From NCBI RefSeq assembly GCF_013282575.1, contig NZ_JAAAYE010000043.1:1-51835 (forward strand): 51,835 nt of DNA. The letters run 5' to 3'. This stretch comes from Paraburkholderia sp. NMBU_R16 (lineage in GTDB: Bacteria > Pseudomonadota > Gammaproteobacteria > Burkholderiales > Burkholderiaceae). The translations under genes and the position numbers were made by a program. Below are positions 37,881 to 46,135 of the stretch, one piece after another. The notes under the pieces are model-generated. The model was given only the letters and a program-made list of their open reading frames with translations. It was not told the DNA's origin and made no database searches. How positions within the stretch are numbered: position 1 is the stretch's first letter; each line of letters begins with the position of its first letter.

Positions 37881-39254
37881 TCAGGCCGCGTGCTTGGCCG
37901 TGCGAGCGAAATGCCGGTCCATCGATTCGGCCGCGAGCTTGCCGTCCTGCACGGCCTGGACCGTCAGATCGAGGCCTTCACGTGCGGCGCAGTCGCCGCC
38001 GGCCCAGACCTGCGCAAGCGAGGTACGGCGTTCGTCGTCAACGACGATGCGCCCGCCATCGAGCGAGAGAATCTCGCGATCGATGCCGTCAGCGACAAGC
38101 TTCTGTCCGATCGCCTTCAGTACCATGTCGGCCTCGATGGCGAAACGCTCGCCCGTGTCGATAAGGCGGTGCGATTCGTCTTCGCTGGTGCGCTCGAATT
38201 CCACGCCGGTCACATAGCGTCCGTCGCCGTCTGCAATGAGGCGCAGCGGCCGCGCGCACAGCACGATCGTTACGCCTTGCTTTTGCGCGAATTCGCGCTC
38301 GGCCCACGTCGCACTCATCGCCTCCACCCCACGCCGGTAAACCATCGTCACGCTCTCGGCGCCGAGCTTGCGGCTTTGCACCGCGGCATCGACAGCCGTA
38401 TTGCCGCCACCGATGACGACCACGCGACGGCCGACGGGTAAGGTCGATTTGTCCTTTGCCTGGCGCAGCCGCGCGATGAACGCGATGGCGTCTTCGACGC
38501 CGACCAGCCCTTCGCCCTCGATACCGACCGCCTTGACGCCCGCGAGCCCCACTGCCAGAAAGATCGCGTCATGCTGCTGGCGCAACTCCGCCAGGTCGAT
38601 GTCACGCCCCAGCGCCGCCCCCGAGCGCCATTCGATGCCCCCGACCGACAGCAGCCATTGCACCTCGCGCTGCGCGAAGTCGTCGACGGTCTTATAGGCG
38701 GCAATGCCGTATTCATTGAGGCCGCCTGGCAACGCATGCGCATCGAAAATCGTTACGCGATGGCCCGACAGTGCAAGACGATGCGCACAGGCGAGCCCGG
38801 CCGGTCCCGCACCGACCACGGCGATGCGGCGCCCCGTATCGGGTGCGCGCGCAAAGAGCGGCTCGCTTCGGGCCATGACCCAATCCGTCGCATGCCGCTG
38901 CAACGCGCCGATCCGTACGGGTTCGTTATCCTGATCGTTTCGAACGCACGCACCTTCGCACAGAATCTCGGTCGGGCAGACCCGCGCGCACATGCCGCCG
39001 AGCGGATTGGCCGACAAAATATCGCGCGCCGCGCCCTTCAGGTTCCCATTGCCGATCTTGCGAATGAAGCCGGGGATGTCGATTTGCGTCGGACAGGCAT
39101 GCACGCATGGCGCGTCGTAGCAATAATGGCAGCGGCTGGTCGCAATCGCTGCCTCTGTGGCGTTCATGAGTGGCGCGATATCGGCAAACTCGCAAGCCAA
39201 CTGAGCCGCGTCAAGCCGGCCGGCGGCAATATCGCCGGTTTTCTTGATGGTCAT
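37881..39254 (-). CDS. preT: NAD-dependent dihydropyrimidine dehydrogenase subunit PreT
   Basis: A 457-residue GltD-like flavoprotein feeding electrons from NAD(P)H to PreA. The N-terminal iron-sulfur region has CHYCYDAPCVHACPTQIDIPGFI and a second cluster in GGMCARVCPTEILCEGACV. The FAD site is VVGAGPAGLACAHRLALSGH and the NAD(P)H site is VVVIGGGNTAVDAAVQSRKLG. The C-terminal WAGGDCA binds FAD. The length is normal. It follows the amidohydrolase gene by 69 bases on the same strand. Confidence 0.95.
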   Translation of the reverse strand: MTIKKTGDIAAGRLDAAQLACEFADIAPLMNATEAAIATSRCHYCYDAPCVHACPTQIDIPGFIRKIGNGNLKGAARDILSANPLGGMCARVCPTEILCEGACVRNDQDNEPVRIGALQRHATDWVMARSEPLFARAPDTGRRIAVVGAGPAGLACAHRLALSGHRVTIFDAHALPGGLNEYGIAAYKTVDDFAQREVQWLLSVGGIEWRSGAALGRDIDLAELRQQHDAIFLAVGLAGVKAVGIEGEGLVGVEDAIAFIARLRQAKDKSTLPVGRRVVVIGGGNTAVDAAVQSRKLGAESVTMVYRRGVEAMSATWAEREFAQKQGVTIVLCARPLRLIADGDGRYVTGVEFERTSEDESHRLIDTGERFAIEADMVLKAIGQKLVADGIDREILSLDGGRIVVDDERRTSLAQVWAGGDCAAREGLDLTVQAVQDGKLAAESMDRHFARTAKHAA

Positions 39255-39323
39255 GCGTGCTCCTTCGCAAGAGGGACGACAGGACTGGACGACGTAAAAA
39301 AGCAGCCGATCAAACCGCGTGCG

Positions 39324-40595
39324 TCAAACGGGCTCGCATGCGCGCTCGAGCATCGCGTGCAACAGCACGTTCGCTCCCGCCTCGATCCATTCGGGCGTGG
39401 CATCCTCGATTTCGTTATGGCTGATGCCGTCGACGCACGGCACGAATACCATCGATGTCGGTGCCACTTGCGCGAGATAGCAGGCGTCGTGTCCGGCGCC
39501 CGACACCATATCGCGGTGCGAATAGCCGAAGCGCTGCGCGGCACGCCTGACCGACTCGACGCAAGCGCGATCGAACGCAACGGGTGCGTAGTAAAAGATT
39601 TGGTCTAATGCAGTTTCCAGACCGATACCGTTGGCGATATCGGCCACGCCCTGCCGCAGCTTCGCGTCCATCTGTGCGAGCACGGCATCGTCGGGGTGAC
39701 GGAAGTCGACGGTGAAGAACACGCGCCCGGGAATCACGTTGCGCGAATTCGGATGGACTTGCATCATGCCGACCGTTGCGCAGGCAAGCGGTGCGTGAGC
39801 GAGCCCGATGTGGTTGACGAGATCTACCACGCGCGCCGCACCGAGCAGCGCATCGCGGCGACGCGGCATCGGCGTGGGACCTGCATGCGCCTCCTGGCCC
39901 GTCAGCACGATTTCATACCACCGCTGCCCTTGTGCATCGGTCACGACGCCGATCGTCTTGTCCTCGGCCTCGAGAATCGGGCCCTGCTCGATATGCAGTT
40001 CGAACGCCGCATGGATTGGCCTGCCGCCGCAGGGCACGTCGCCAGCGTAACCGATCCGCTGCAATTCCTCGCCGATCGCCTTTCCTTCGATGTCCTTACG
40101 CGAAAGCCCGTATTCGAGCGTGAAAACGCCGGCGAACACGCCCGAGGCCACCATCGCCGGGGCAAAGCGCGAGCCTTCCTCGTTCGTCCAGATGACGGCC
40201 TCGACCGGATGCTCCGTTTCGATGCGATGATCGTTGAGCGTGCGAATCACCTCGAGCCCGCCGAGCACGCCGTAGATGCCGTCGAAACGGCCGCCGGTGG
40301 GCTGCGAATCGGCATGCGAGCCCGTCATGACCGGAGCCGCGTCGGGATGACGGCCCGCGCGCCGCATGAAGACATTGCCCATCTGATCGACGCTGACCGT
40401 ACAGCCGGCTTCCTTCGCCCAACTGACGATCAGATCGCGCCCTTGCCGATCGAGATCGGTCAACGCAAGGCGGCAGACCCCGCCTTTCGGTGTTGCGCCG
40501 ATTTTGGCCATCGTCATCAGGCTGTCCCACAGACGCTGGCCGTTGATTTTCACCGACGTATCGATGCCGCGCTCAGTCATTGCACTCGTGCTCAT
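39324..40595 (-). CDS. Zn-dependent N-carbamoyl-beta-alanine amidohydrolase (M20 family)
   Basis: A 423-residue M20/AmaB-type hydrolase. By context it carries out step 3 of reductive pyrimidine catabolism, cleaving N-carbamoyl-beta-alanine to beta-alanine, CO2 and ammonia. Metal-site motifs are TGSHADSQPTGGRFDGIYGVLGGLE, the Glu pair in TNEEGSRFAPAM, and HIEQGPILE. SGAGHDACYLAQVAPTSMVFVP carries the late His. The dimer-domain region HAGPTPMPRRRDAL is typical of carbamoylases and allantoate amidohydrolase. The ATG at 40595 has AGGAG upstream. It is the first gene of the operon, divergent from the RutR-like regulator. Confidence 0.92.
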   Translation of the reverse strand: MSTSAMTERGIDTSVKINGQRLWDSLMTMAKIGATPKGGVCRLALTDLDRQGRDLIVSWAKEAGCTVSVDQMGNVFMRRAGRHPDAAPVMTGSHADSQPTGGRFDGIYGVLGGLEVIRTLNDHRIETEHPVEAVIWTNEEGSRFAPAMVASGVFAGVFTLEYGLSRKDIEGKAIGEELQRIGYAGDVPCGGRPIHAAFELHIEQGPILEAEDKTIGVVTDAQGQRWYEIVLTGQEAHAGPTPMPRRRDALLGAARVVDLVNHIGLAHAPLACATVGMMQVHPNSRNVIPGRVFFTVDFRHPDDAVLAQMDAKLRQGVADIANGIGLETALDQIFYYAPVAFDRACVESVRRAAQRFGYSHRDMVSGAGHDACYLAQVAPTSMVFVPCVDGISHNEIEDATPEWIEAGANVLLHAMLERACEPV

Positions 40596-40696
40596 CGGCC
40601 GCGCTCCTTGTCGAAACCGCACCATTAGCAGGCCTAACGATCGATTGCGAGCGCGCTTTGAAGTACGCGCTTCATCGCTTCGTCGCCCAATCCAAT

Positions 40697-40714
40697 CCTG
40701 TCCGATTGGACAGG
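40697..40714. promoter_or_regulatory. Palindromic operator in the pyrimidine regulator/operon space
   Basis: CCTGTCC-GATT-GGACAGG is a perfect 7-bp inverted repeat in the 276-base divergent space. Its size and spacing suit a TetR-family dimer, and it lies 102 bases from the operon start and 157 from the regulator start. A second weaker symmetric site (TTAGCAGGCCTAA) lies near 40626-40638. Confidence 0.6.
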
Positions 40715-40871
40715 TTTTAGAACATTGGCTCCGACATTGCAATCTTTTCTTTATTCGGGCGATGAGAGACCGTCGGCGTTCGCTCCAAGAGGTGGGGTTT
40801 GCCGGCGCTTGCCGTAACGTTGCGACTACAATGCGATCAGACGCGGCACATGAGCGAACAAGGCCCATTCA

Positions 40872-41561
40872 ATGAAGATCGACGACCGACCAGCGGCCAT
40901 GACCGGACAAAGCGACGCGCAACCGGACGCGCCGATCGTGCGACGCCGCAAGGCACATATCCGGCTGTCGAACGAAGCGCATCTGCTCGCCTGTGCCGAG
41001 GCCGTTTTTGCCGAACGTGGCCTCGAGGGCGCGAGCACCGCGATGATTGCCGAACGTGCCGGCGTGCCGAAGGCCAACGTGCACTACTACTTTCCGACGA
41101 AGCTCGTGCTCTATCGCCGGGTGCTGGAAGATGTATTCGAGGAGTGGCATTGCGCGGCCGATACATTCGATTCGAGCGATAACCCGGTCGAAGCGATTGG
41201 CGGATATGTGCGGGCGAAAATGGCGCTATCGCAACGCCGTCCCCTCGGATCGAAGGTGTGGGCCAGTGAGATCATTCAGGGCGCCACGCATATGCAGGAC
41301 ATTCTTTCCGAGCGCGTCAAGCCCTGGATGGAATCGCGCGTCGTCGTCATCAACGATTGGATCGCGCGCGGGTTGCTCGCACCCATCGACCCTTACGCGC
41401 TGCTCTATCTGATCTGGGCCGTGACCCAGCATTACGCCGATTTCGATGCGCAAATCAAGGCGCTTTCGGGCAAACGCGCGCTGTCGAAAAAGGCATTCGA
41501 AGCGCTGACCGAGGAAGTCGTCGCGCTGGTGATTCGCGCATGTGGCGCAAAAGCGCCTTAG
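40872..41561 (+). CDS. RutR-like TetR-family regulator of pyrimidine catabolism
   Basis: A 229-residue repressor. After a 25-residue basic arm comes the TetR helix-turn-helix (AVFAERGLEGASTAMIAERAGVPKANVHYYFPTKLVLYRRVL). The C-terminal domain matches the RutR type, especially LLAPIDPYALLYLIWAVTQHYADF, where E. coli RutR binds uracil. It is divergent from the reductive pyrimidine operon and the palindrome lies between them. It probably represses the operon and releases on binding uracil or thymine, which is an inference. Confidence 0.9.
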   Translation: MKIDDRPAAMTGQSDAQPDAPIVRRRKAHIRLSNEAHLLACAEAVFAERGLEGASTAMIAERAGVPKANVHYYFPTKLVLYRRVLEDVFEEWHCAADTFDSSDNPVEAIGGYVRAKMALSQRRPLGSKVWASEIIQGATHMQDILSERVKPWMESRVVVINDWIARGLLAPIDPYALLYLIWAVTQHYADFDAQIKALSGKRALSKKAFEALTEEVVALVIRACGAKAP

Positions 41562-41609
41562 CGCGCCGACGCGGGAATGCGCCACTCTCGCCGAACGCGT
41601 GGCGCCCTC

Positions 41610-41629
41610 GCGGCAGCCGCCGCTGCCGC
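41610..41629. terminator. Hairpin between convergent genes
   Basis: GCGGCAGC-CGCC-GCTGCCGC is an 8-bp perfect stem between the TetR gene and the converging CBS gene. There is no T-run, so termination is plausible but not proven. Confidence 0.4.
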
Positions 41630-41683
41630 TGAGTGCCGTTCGCTCTGACGAGGGAAGCTGGGCGGACGACGCGTGATGAGCCG

Positions 41684-42376
41684 CTACATCGCCGGAATGA
41701 TCGGCGGATATGTCAAATGGCTCACGACTTCCTTGACCCCAGGCACGGCCTCCGCGGTAATGCGAATCGCTCGCTTCTCCTCTTCCGATTCGATCACACC
41801 CCACAGGTGCGCGACGCCATCCATCACGATCACGTCCTTCTTCGAAAGCGCCCAGCGCGTCCCGCTCATTTCTCGCACGATCGCATCGCGAATACTCGTA
41901 TCGTTACGAGCCGAAAGCGAGTCGTCGGCCGGCGCAACGCTCGCCAGGGCACGGATCAGGTTTGCCCGGCTCACGATGCCAACGAGCTTGCCGCCGTCGA
42001 GCACCGGCACGCGCTTGATTCGGTTGCGCTCGAGAACGTCGGCAATTTCCTTGAGCGGCATGTCGGACCCGATCGAGATCACGCGGTCGTTCATCACATC
42101 GCCAACGACGTGCCCATGCTCCTTGACATAGGCGGCCGCCAGTTCGCGCGTACCGGCGAGAAGCTCGAGCCACCACGATCGCCGCGCAGTACCCGTTCCG
42201 ATTTCCGCGCGCCGGAGCAGGTCGCCCTCGCTCACAATCCCGACGACCCGGCCAGCCGCATCGACGACCGGTGCGCCGCTGATATGATTATCCGCCAGCA
42301 GTTTCGCCGCGGCTTGCGTCGTCATCCCCGGCGAGGCTGTGACGACGGGCGAAGTCATGATATCAAGTGCGCGCAT
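41684..42376 (-). CDS. CBS-CBS-BON domain protein
   Basis: A 230-residue cytoplasmic protein. Two CBS repeats form an adenine-nucleotide-sensing pair (ALDIMTSPVVTASPGMTTQAAAKLLADNHISGAPVVD and VMNDRVISIGSDMPLKEIADVLERNRIKRVPVLDGGKLVGIVSRANL). A C-terminal BON-type domain follows (VIVMDGVAHLWGVIESEEEKRAIRITAEAVPGVKEVVSHL). Such proteins are common in Burkholderia stress and low-oxygen loci, with no fixed biochemical role. The start at 42376 follows GGAGGAG. It is divergent from the MFS gene across an FNR-type box. Confidence 0.9.
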   Translation of the reverse strand: MRALDIMTSPVVTASPGMTTQAAAKLLADNHISGAPVVDAAGRVVGIVSEGDLLRRAEIGTGTARRSWWLELLAGTRELAAAYVKEHGHVVGDVMNDRVISIGSDMPLKEIADVLERNRIKRVPVLDGGKLVGIVSRANLIRALASVAPADDSLSARNDTSIRDAIVREMSGTRWALSKKDVIVMDGVAHLWGVIESEEEKRAIRITAEAVPGVKEVVSHLTYPPIIPAM

Positions 42377-42438
42377 GGCGGCTCCTCCAAGGTTGCTCCA
42401 ATCGTGGTTACAGATTAGCGGCATGCGCGAACAGCCTA

Positions 42439-42452
42439 TTGATTTCAATCAA
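42439..42452. promoter_or_regulatory. FNR/ANR-type box, perfect TTGAT-N4-ATCAA
   Basis: TTGATTTCAATCAA matches the FNR/ANR consensus exactly. It lies between the divergent CBS-BON gene (start 42376) and MFS gene (start 42511) and could activate both under low oxygen. Confidence 0.8.
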
Positions 42453-42510
42453 GAAGAGCGAGGGAACTACGCGGTAGTGTTCGGCTTTCTCCGGTTCGCG
42501 CGACCTGACC

Positions 42511-43746
42511 ATGCACGCCACCCCCATCCGTCTCGGGCTGCGCGAAAACCTCGGACAGTTCTCGCTGTTGGTGCTCGTCAATGCGTTCGTCGGCGCCACG
42601 GTCGGACTGGAGCGCAGCATTCTTCCGGCTATCGCCGAGCACGATTTCCATATCGCGGCCAGGGCGGCGATTCTATCTTTCATCGTCGTCTTTGGCATCG
42701 CCAAGGCGCTGACCAACTATTTCGCGGGACGCCTCTCGGACCGGTTTGGCCGCAAGCTGGTCCTCGTGGCGGGATGGGTGGTGGCCATTCCCGTGCCGCT
42801 GATGCTGATGCGGGCCCCGACCTGGCACTGGGTCGTCTGGGCGAACCTGCTGCTGGGCATAAGCCAGGGTTTGACGTGGTCCACCACCGTCATCATGAAG
42901 ATCGACCTCGTCGGGCCGAGACAGCGGGGCCTGGCCATGGGTCTCAATGAATTTTCCGGTTATGCCGCTCTCGCGGCCAGCGCCCTCGCGACCGGGTGGA
43001 TGGCGGCCCGGTTCGGCCTCAGGCCACAGCCCTTCTATCTCGGCGTTGTCTATGTAGCGGCCGGACTCCTGCTTTCAATACTGGCGGTGCGTGAAACCCG
43101 GCACCACGTCGTCCATGAAATGCGTGGCCACCGTCCTATGCACAATGACGATGTCCTGAGCCCGGGCGAAGTCTTCCGCCGAACTTCGCTCACGGACCGA
43201 AATCTATCGAGCGTCAGCCAGGCTGGACTCGTCAATAATCTCAACGACGGCACGGCGTGGGGCTTGTTCCCCGTTGTCTTCGCAACCGCCGGCATGACCT
43301 TGAAGCAGATTGGCATGCTCGCCGCTATTTACCCCGCGGTCTGGGGCATGACGCAGATTTTCACCGGCGCCCTGTCGGACCGCATCGGACGCAAATGGCT
43401 GATCGCCGCCGGCATGTGGGTCCAGGCACTCGGCCTGGCGATTACCGCATTGACCACGCATTTCGTCCTGTTTTCGCTTAGCGCGGTGTTGCTCGGCATC
43501 GGAACCGCGATGGTCTATCCGACCCTGCTCGCTGCGATCGGCGACGTCGCGCACCCCTCATGGCGTGCGTCGGCGGTCGGTGTCTACCGGCTGTGGCGCG
43601 ACCTGGGCTATGCGATCGGAGCGTTGCTCGCGGGGATCACTGCCGACCTCTTCGGGTTGTCGTTTGCGGTGTGGATGGTGGCGGCGTTGACACTGCTTTC
43701 CGGCGTAATCGTGGCGATACGATTGCAAGAAACTCATCCGGCATGA
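42511..43746 (+). CDS. MFS transporter
   Basis: A 411-residue, 12-helix carrier. The loop 2-3 motif GRLSDRFGRKLVLV and the matching motif in the second half (GALSDRIGRKWLI) are clear. The N-terminal segment LVNAFVGATVGLERSILPAIAEHDF and KIDLVGPRQRGLAMGLNEFSGY are distinctive of a subgroup found in beta-proteobacterial anaerobic loci. Substrate unknown. It sits 59 bases after a perfect FNR-type box, so it is likely induced at low oxygen. Confidence 0.88.
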   Translation: MHATPIRLGLRENLGQFSLLVLVNAFVGATVGLERSILPAIAEHDFHIAARAAILSFIVVFGIAKALTNYFAGRLSDRFGRKLVLVAGWVVAIPVPLMLMRAPTWHWVVWANLLLGISQGLTWSTTVIMKIDLVGPRQRGLAMGLNEFSGYAALAASALATGWMAARFGLRPQPFYLGVVYVAAGLLLSILAVRETRHHVVHEMRGHRPMHNDDVLSPGEVFRRTSLTDRNLSSVSQAGLVNNLNDGTAWGLFPVVFATAGMTLKQIGMLAAIYPAVWGMTQIFTGALSDRIGRKWLIAAGMWVQALGLAITALTTHFVLFSLSAVLLGIGTAMVYPTLLAAIGDVAHPSWRASAVGVYRLWRDLGYAIGALLAGITADLFGLSFAVWMVAALTLLSGVIVAIRLQETHPA

Positions 43747-43756
43747 TCGTGAGTGT

Positions 43757-43770
43757 TTGACCTGAGTCAA
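43757..43770. promoter_or_regulatory. FNR/ANR-type box, TTGAC-N4-GTCAA
   Basis: TTGACCTGAGTCAA is a symmetric FNR-like site just after the MFS stop and 156 bases before the AhpD-like gene. It is probably that gene's activator site. Confidence 0.55.
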
Positions 43771-43925
43771 CGCACTGCGCGCGACCGGGACGTAACGTGG
43801 ATATTCGGTTCACAGCACGGTGTCTCGGTTGCAGCGACGTGGCAGCAACGGTATCGGCCAGTTCCGCCATATGCAGAGACGCACTACACGTATCGACGTC
43901 GAGCGCCACGCAGGCGACAGGAACA

Positions 43926-44276
43926 ATGATGAGCGGCATTCCCGATTACAAGGAAATCACGCGCGCGGTTGCCGCTCAGATGCGGGCGATGCGTACATCG
44001 CAGCCGGATTTGATGAGCGCGTTCGGCCTGCTCGCGAGCGCGGGAACGAAAGACGGTGCACTGGACCGGAAGACGCGGGAGTTGGTGGCACTGGGGATTG
44101 CGATTGCCTGCCGTTGCGATGATTGCATCGGTTTTCACGTGCAAACTCTGGTGAGACTAGGCACGACAAAAGCAGAGATCGAGGACGTGCTCGGCACCGC
44201 CGTCTATATGGGCGGCGGCCCCTCGATGATGTACGCCACCCATGCGCTTGCAGCGTTCGAGCAATTCTCGTCTTGA
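43926..44276 (+). CDS. Carboxymuconolactone decarboxylase/AhpD-like protein
   Basis: A 116-residue AhpD-like protein. The core KTRELVALGIAIACRCDDCIGFHVQTLVRLGTTKAEIEDVLGTAVYMGGG has the CxxC of peroxidase-linked members (CDDC, with His three residues on). This indicates thiol redox chemistry rather than decarboxylation. ATG codons at 43926 and 43929 are both possible after AGGA. It stands in the low-oxygen island with an FNR-type box upstream. No AhpC is nearby. Confidence 0.85.
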   Translation: MMSGIPDYKEITRAVAAQMRAMRTSQPDLMSAFGLLASAGTKDGALDRKTRELVALGIAIACRCDDCIGFHVQTLVRLGTTKAEIEDVLGTAVYMGGGPSMMYATHALAAFEQFSS

Positions 44277-44289
44277 ACAGGTTTCAATG

Positions 44290-44820
44290 TCACTCCGCTC
44301 CCGGCTGCACCGTGCCGGGGTGATGCGCCGCATGTCCGTCCATGGCGTCCGCGCCATGGTCCGAGATCTGCGCATCGAACCACGCGTGAAGCGCGGACAC
44401 GAGCTTTGGGTTATCACTGCGATAAACGAGTTCACCCCCACCGTCTACGTCACGGTAAGCAATCGATATACGCCCCGGCTTGGCCGCCCTGAGTTGCGAT
44501 AAACCGGGCATGTCCGCACCGTGAATCCGGGCGGGGGCAGAAAAATCGCCACGCCGGAAGTCGGCCTGGATCTTGCGCAGGTGCGCACGTATCGGCGGGA
44601 TCTGGGCTTTATCGGATGGGTCTCGGACGACGACGCGCTGGCTTCCGCCATGGTCGGATTTGGTGAAGATGTGAATCGCGCCATCGACCGTAAAGGGCAT
44701 GACTTCGGCACCCCGCGCCGCCACTTCCGCCTGGCGTCCAGCGTCTGCAGCAAACGCCTGCAGCGGCGTGTTCAGCCCTGCTGCCACTACCGCGGCAGCC
44801 AGCAATGCGGTTGCATTCAT
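44290..44820 (-). CDS. Exported protein of unknown function
   Basis: A 176-residue protein with a signal peptide (LLAAAVVAAGLNTPLQAFA-AD). The mature part reads TVDGAIHIFTKSDHGGSQRVVVRDPSDKAQIPPIRAHLRKIQADFRRGDFSAPARIHGADMPGL, then RISIAYRDVDGGGELVYRSDNPKLVSALHAWFDAQ. The C-terminal tail is rich in Asp and His (DHGADAMDGHAAHH), possibly metal-binding. Homologues have sometimes been misnamed aspartate carbamoyltransferase; no such fold is visible. It is downstream of and co-directional with the YeeE/YedE genes, so it may be the last gene of the BigR-type unit. Confidence 0.7.
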   Translation of the reverse strand: MNATALLAAAVVAAGLNTPLQAFAADAGRQAEVAARGAEVMPFTVDGAIHIFTKSDHGGSQRVVVRDPSDKAQIPPIRAHLRKIQADFRRGDFSAPARIHGADMPGLSQLRAAKPGRISIAYRDVDGGGELVYRSDNPKLVSALHAWFDAQISDHGADAMDGHAAHHPGTVQPGAE

Positions 44821-44850
44821 CGAACCTCCCCTCCACCTATCCGCAACGAC

Positions 44851-45282
44851 TCAAGCATGCAGCCGGCTCTGCTTCGCACGCTCGATCAACTCGAATACAG
44901 CCATACCGGCGAGCATCGCGGCCACAAAACCCCATGCCTTCGGAAAGCCTGCGCCCAGGACGACCAACGCCGGACCCGGGCAAAACCCCGCAAGCCCCCA
45001 GCCCACGCCGAACACCGCGCTGCCGAGCACCAGTCTCAAGGTAACGGACGAACCGCTCGGAATCCACATTGGCAAGCCCAAAAGAGATTTCTTCAGACGC
45101 TTTGCAAACGCAAACGCGATGACCCCAACGGCTATTGCCCCAGCCATCACCAATGCCAGCGATGGGTCCCATCGTCCGGCGATGTCGAGGAACCCAAGCA
45201 CTTTTGCCGGATTCGCCATGCCGGATAGCATCAGGCCGATTCCGAAAAGAAGCCCGGAAAGTAGTGCGGTGAGCCACCCCAT
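44851..45282 (-). CDS. YeeE/YedE-type membrane protein, second half (PmpB-like)
   Basis: A 143-residue, four-helix protein ([25 protein letters not shown], then [55 protein letters not shown]). The Cys in [10 protein letters not shown] is the conserved YeeE/YedE cysteine that handles thiosulfate or other sulfane sulfur. Together with the neighbouring half it makes a complete transporter. Its ATG lies 1 base after the preceding stop, so the two halves are coupled. Confidence 0.88.
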   Translation of the reverse strand: MGWLTALLSGLLFGIGLMLSGMANPAKVLGFLDIAGRWDPSLALVMAGAIAVGVIAFAFAKRLKKSLLGLPMWIPSGSSVTLRLVLGSAVFGVGWGLAGFCPGPALVVLGAGFPKAWGFVAAMLAGMAVFELIERAKQSRLHA

Positions 45283-45283
45283 C

Positions 45284-45718
45284 TCAGCCTCCCAGCAGAT
45301 GCCTATGGAAGAAAACGGTCAAAATGCCGCTCGCCATGAATGTTGCCGTCGCAACGACCGAACGGATGGAGCCGCGCGAGATTCCGCAGACACCATGGCC
45401 GCTCGTGCAACCGCTCGCGTAACGCGTGCCGATACCGACCAGAAATCCTGCTACGAGTATTTCACCCCATCCGGCTTGGATATCGGGCGCTATGGGGTGC
45501 CCGAGCAACGCCGCCAGAACGGGCGCCCCGACAAGTCCCGCAAGAAAAGCGAGACGCCAGCCCGCATCCGTCTGCGGCGAGCCGAGCAGGCTACCGAAAA
45601 TGCCGCTGATGCCCGCGATACGTCCGTTGAACAAAACGAGCACGGCAGCCGCGGCGCCTATCACCAGGCCGCCGGCCAGTGACAGACCCGGCGTGAAACT
45701 CACGATATCGATCGACAT
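45284..45718 (-). CDS. YeeE/YedE-type membrane protein, first half (PmpA-like)
   Basis: A 144-residue, four-helix protein ([33 protein letters not shown], then [15 protein letters not shown], and [31 protein letters not shown]). [11 protein letters not shown] is the conserved sulfur-handling motif of the family. GAGGAG precedes the ATG at 45718; a GTG at 45724 is also in frame. It lies 15 bases after the BigR-like gene. Split YeeE halves in a BigR operon are known from plant-associated bacteria. Confidence 0.9.
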   Translation of the reverse strand: MSIDIVSFTPGLSLAGGLVIGAAAAVLVLFNGRIAGISGIFGSLLGSPQTDAGWRLAFLAGLVGAPVLAALLGHPIAPDIQAGWGEILVAGFLVGIGTRYASGCTSGHGVCGISRGSIRSVVATATFMASGILTVFFHRHLLGG

Positions 45719-45733
45719 GGCCACTCCTCATCT

Positions 45734-46051
45734 TCATTGCGAGCAAAACTGGTCGTACAGCACGGCCATGATCGCAATCGCTTCCTTGCTCGCGATGGAA
45801 TAAAAGATGTTCTTCCCTTCCCGCCGCGTCTCGACGAGCGCGTTATCGCGGAGCACCCCGAGCTGCTGGGAGAGTGTGGGCTGACGAATTCCCAACTGCT
45901 CTTCCAGATCGCTCACGCACCACTCCCCTTGGGACAACTGGCACATCAGCAGCAACCGGTCCGGATTAGCCAGAACCTTAAGAAGCGCACAGGCCCTTTC
46001 CGCCGACGATTGCATCGCCGACAGGTCGATTCGAGCGAAGTTCTTCTTCAT
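45734..46051 (-). CDS. ArsR-family persulfide-sensing repressor (BigR/SqrR-like)
   Basis: A 105-residue winged-helix repressor. Key parts are AERACALLKVLANPDRLLLMCQLSQGEWCVSDLEEQLGIRQPTLSQQLGVLRDNALVETRREGKNIFYSI. Cys37 (MCQL) and Cys103 at the C-terminus correspond to the two cysteines that form a tetrasulfide in BigR and SqrR; Cys45 is extra. It is expected to release DNA when reactive sulfur species accumulate. It heads the PmpA/PmpB operon and is divergent from the ETHE1-like hydrolase gene. Confidence 0.88.
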   Translation of the reverse strand: MKKNFARIDLSAMQSSAERACALLKVLANPDRLLLMCQLSQGEWCVSDLEEQLGIRQPTLSQQLGVLRDNALVETRREGKNIFYSIASKEAIAIMAVLYDQFCSQ

Positions 46052-46079
46052 CGCGCACTCAATGACTCATATGCATTCA

Positions 46080-46110
46080 TTATATTGAACTATAAACTAT
46101 TTGCAAATAG
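46080..46110. promoter_or_regulatory. AT-rich palindromes, likely BigR-like operators
   Basis: The 84-base divergent space holds a perfect 14-bp palindrome CTATTTGCAAATAG (46097-46110) and an adjacent TTATA-N6-TATAA (46080-46095), AT-rich in an otherwise GC-rich region. Their position, just before the hydrolase ribosome-binding site, fits repression of both sides by the ArsR protein. Confidence 0.65.
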
Positions 46111-46135
46111 AATGAGTGCACCCACGGAGGATTTC

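Noticed and set aside
44290-44820. Aspartate carbamoyltransferase
   Set aside because: This name is sometimes attached to similar proteins, but the frame is a short exported protein without the transferase motifs.
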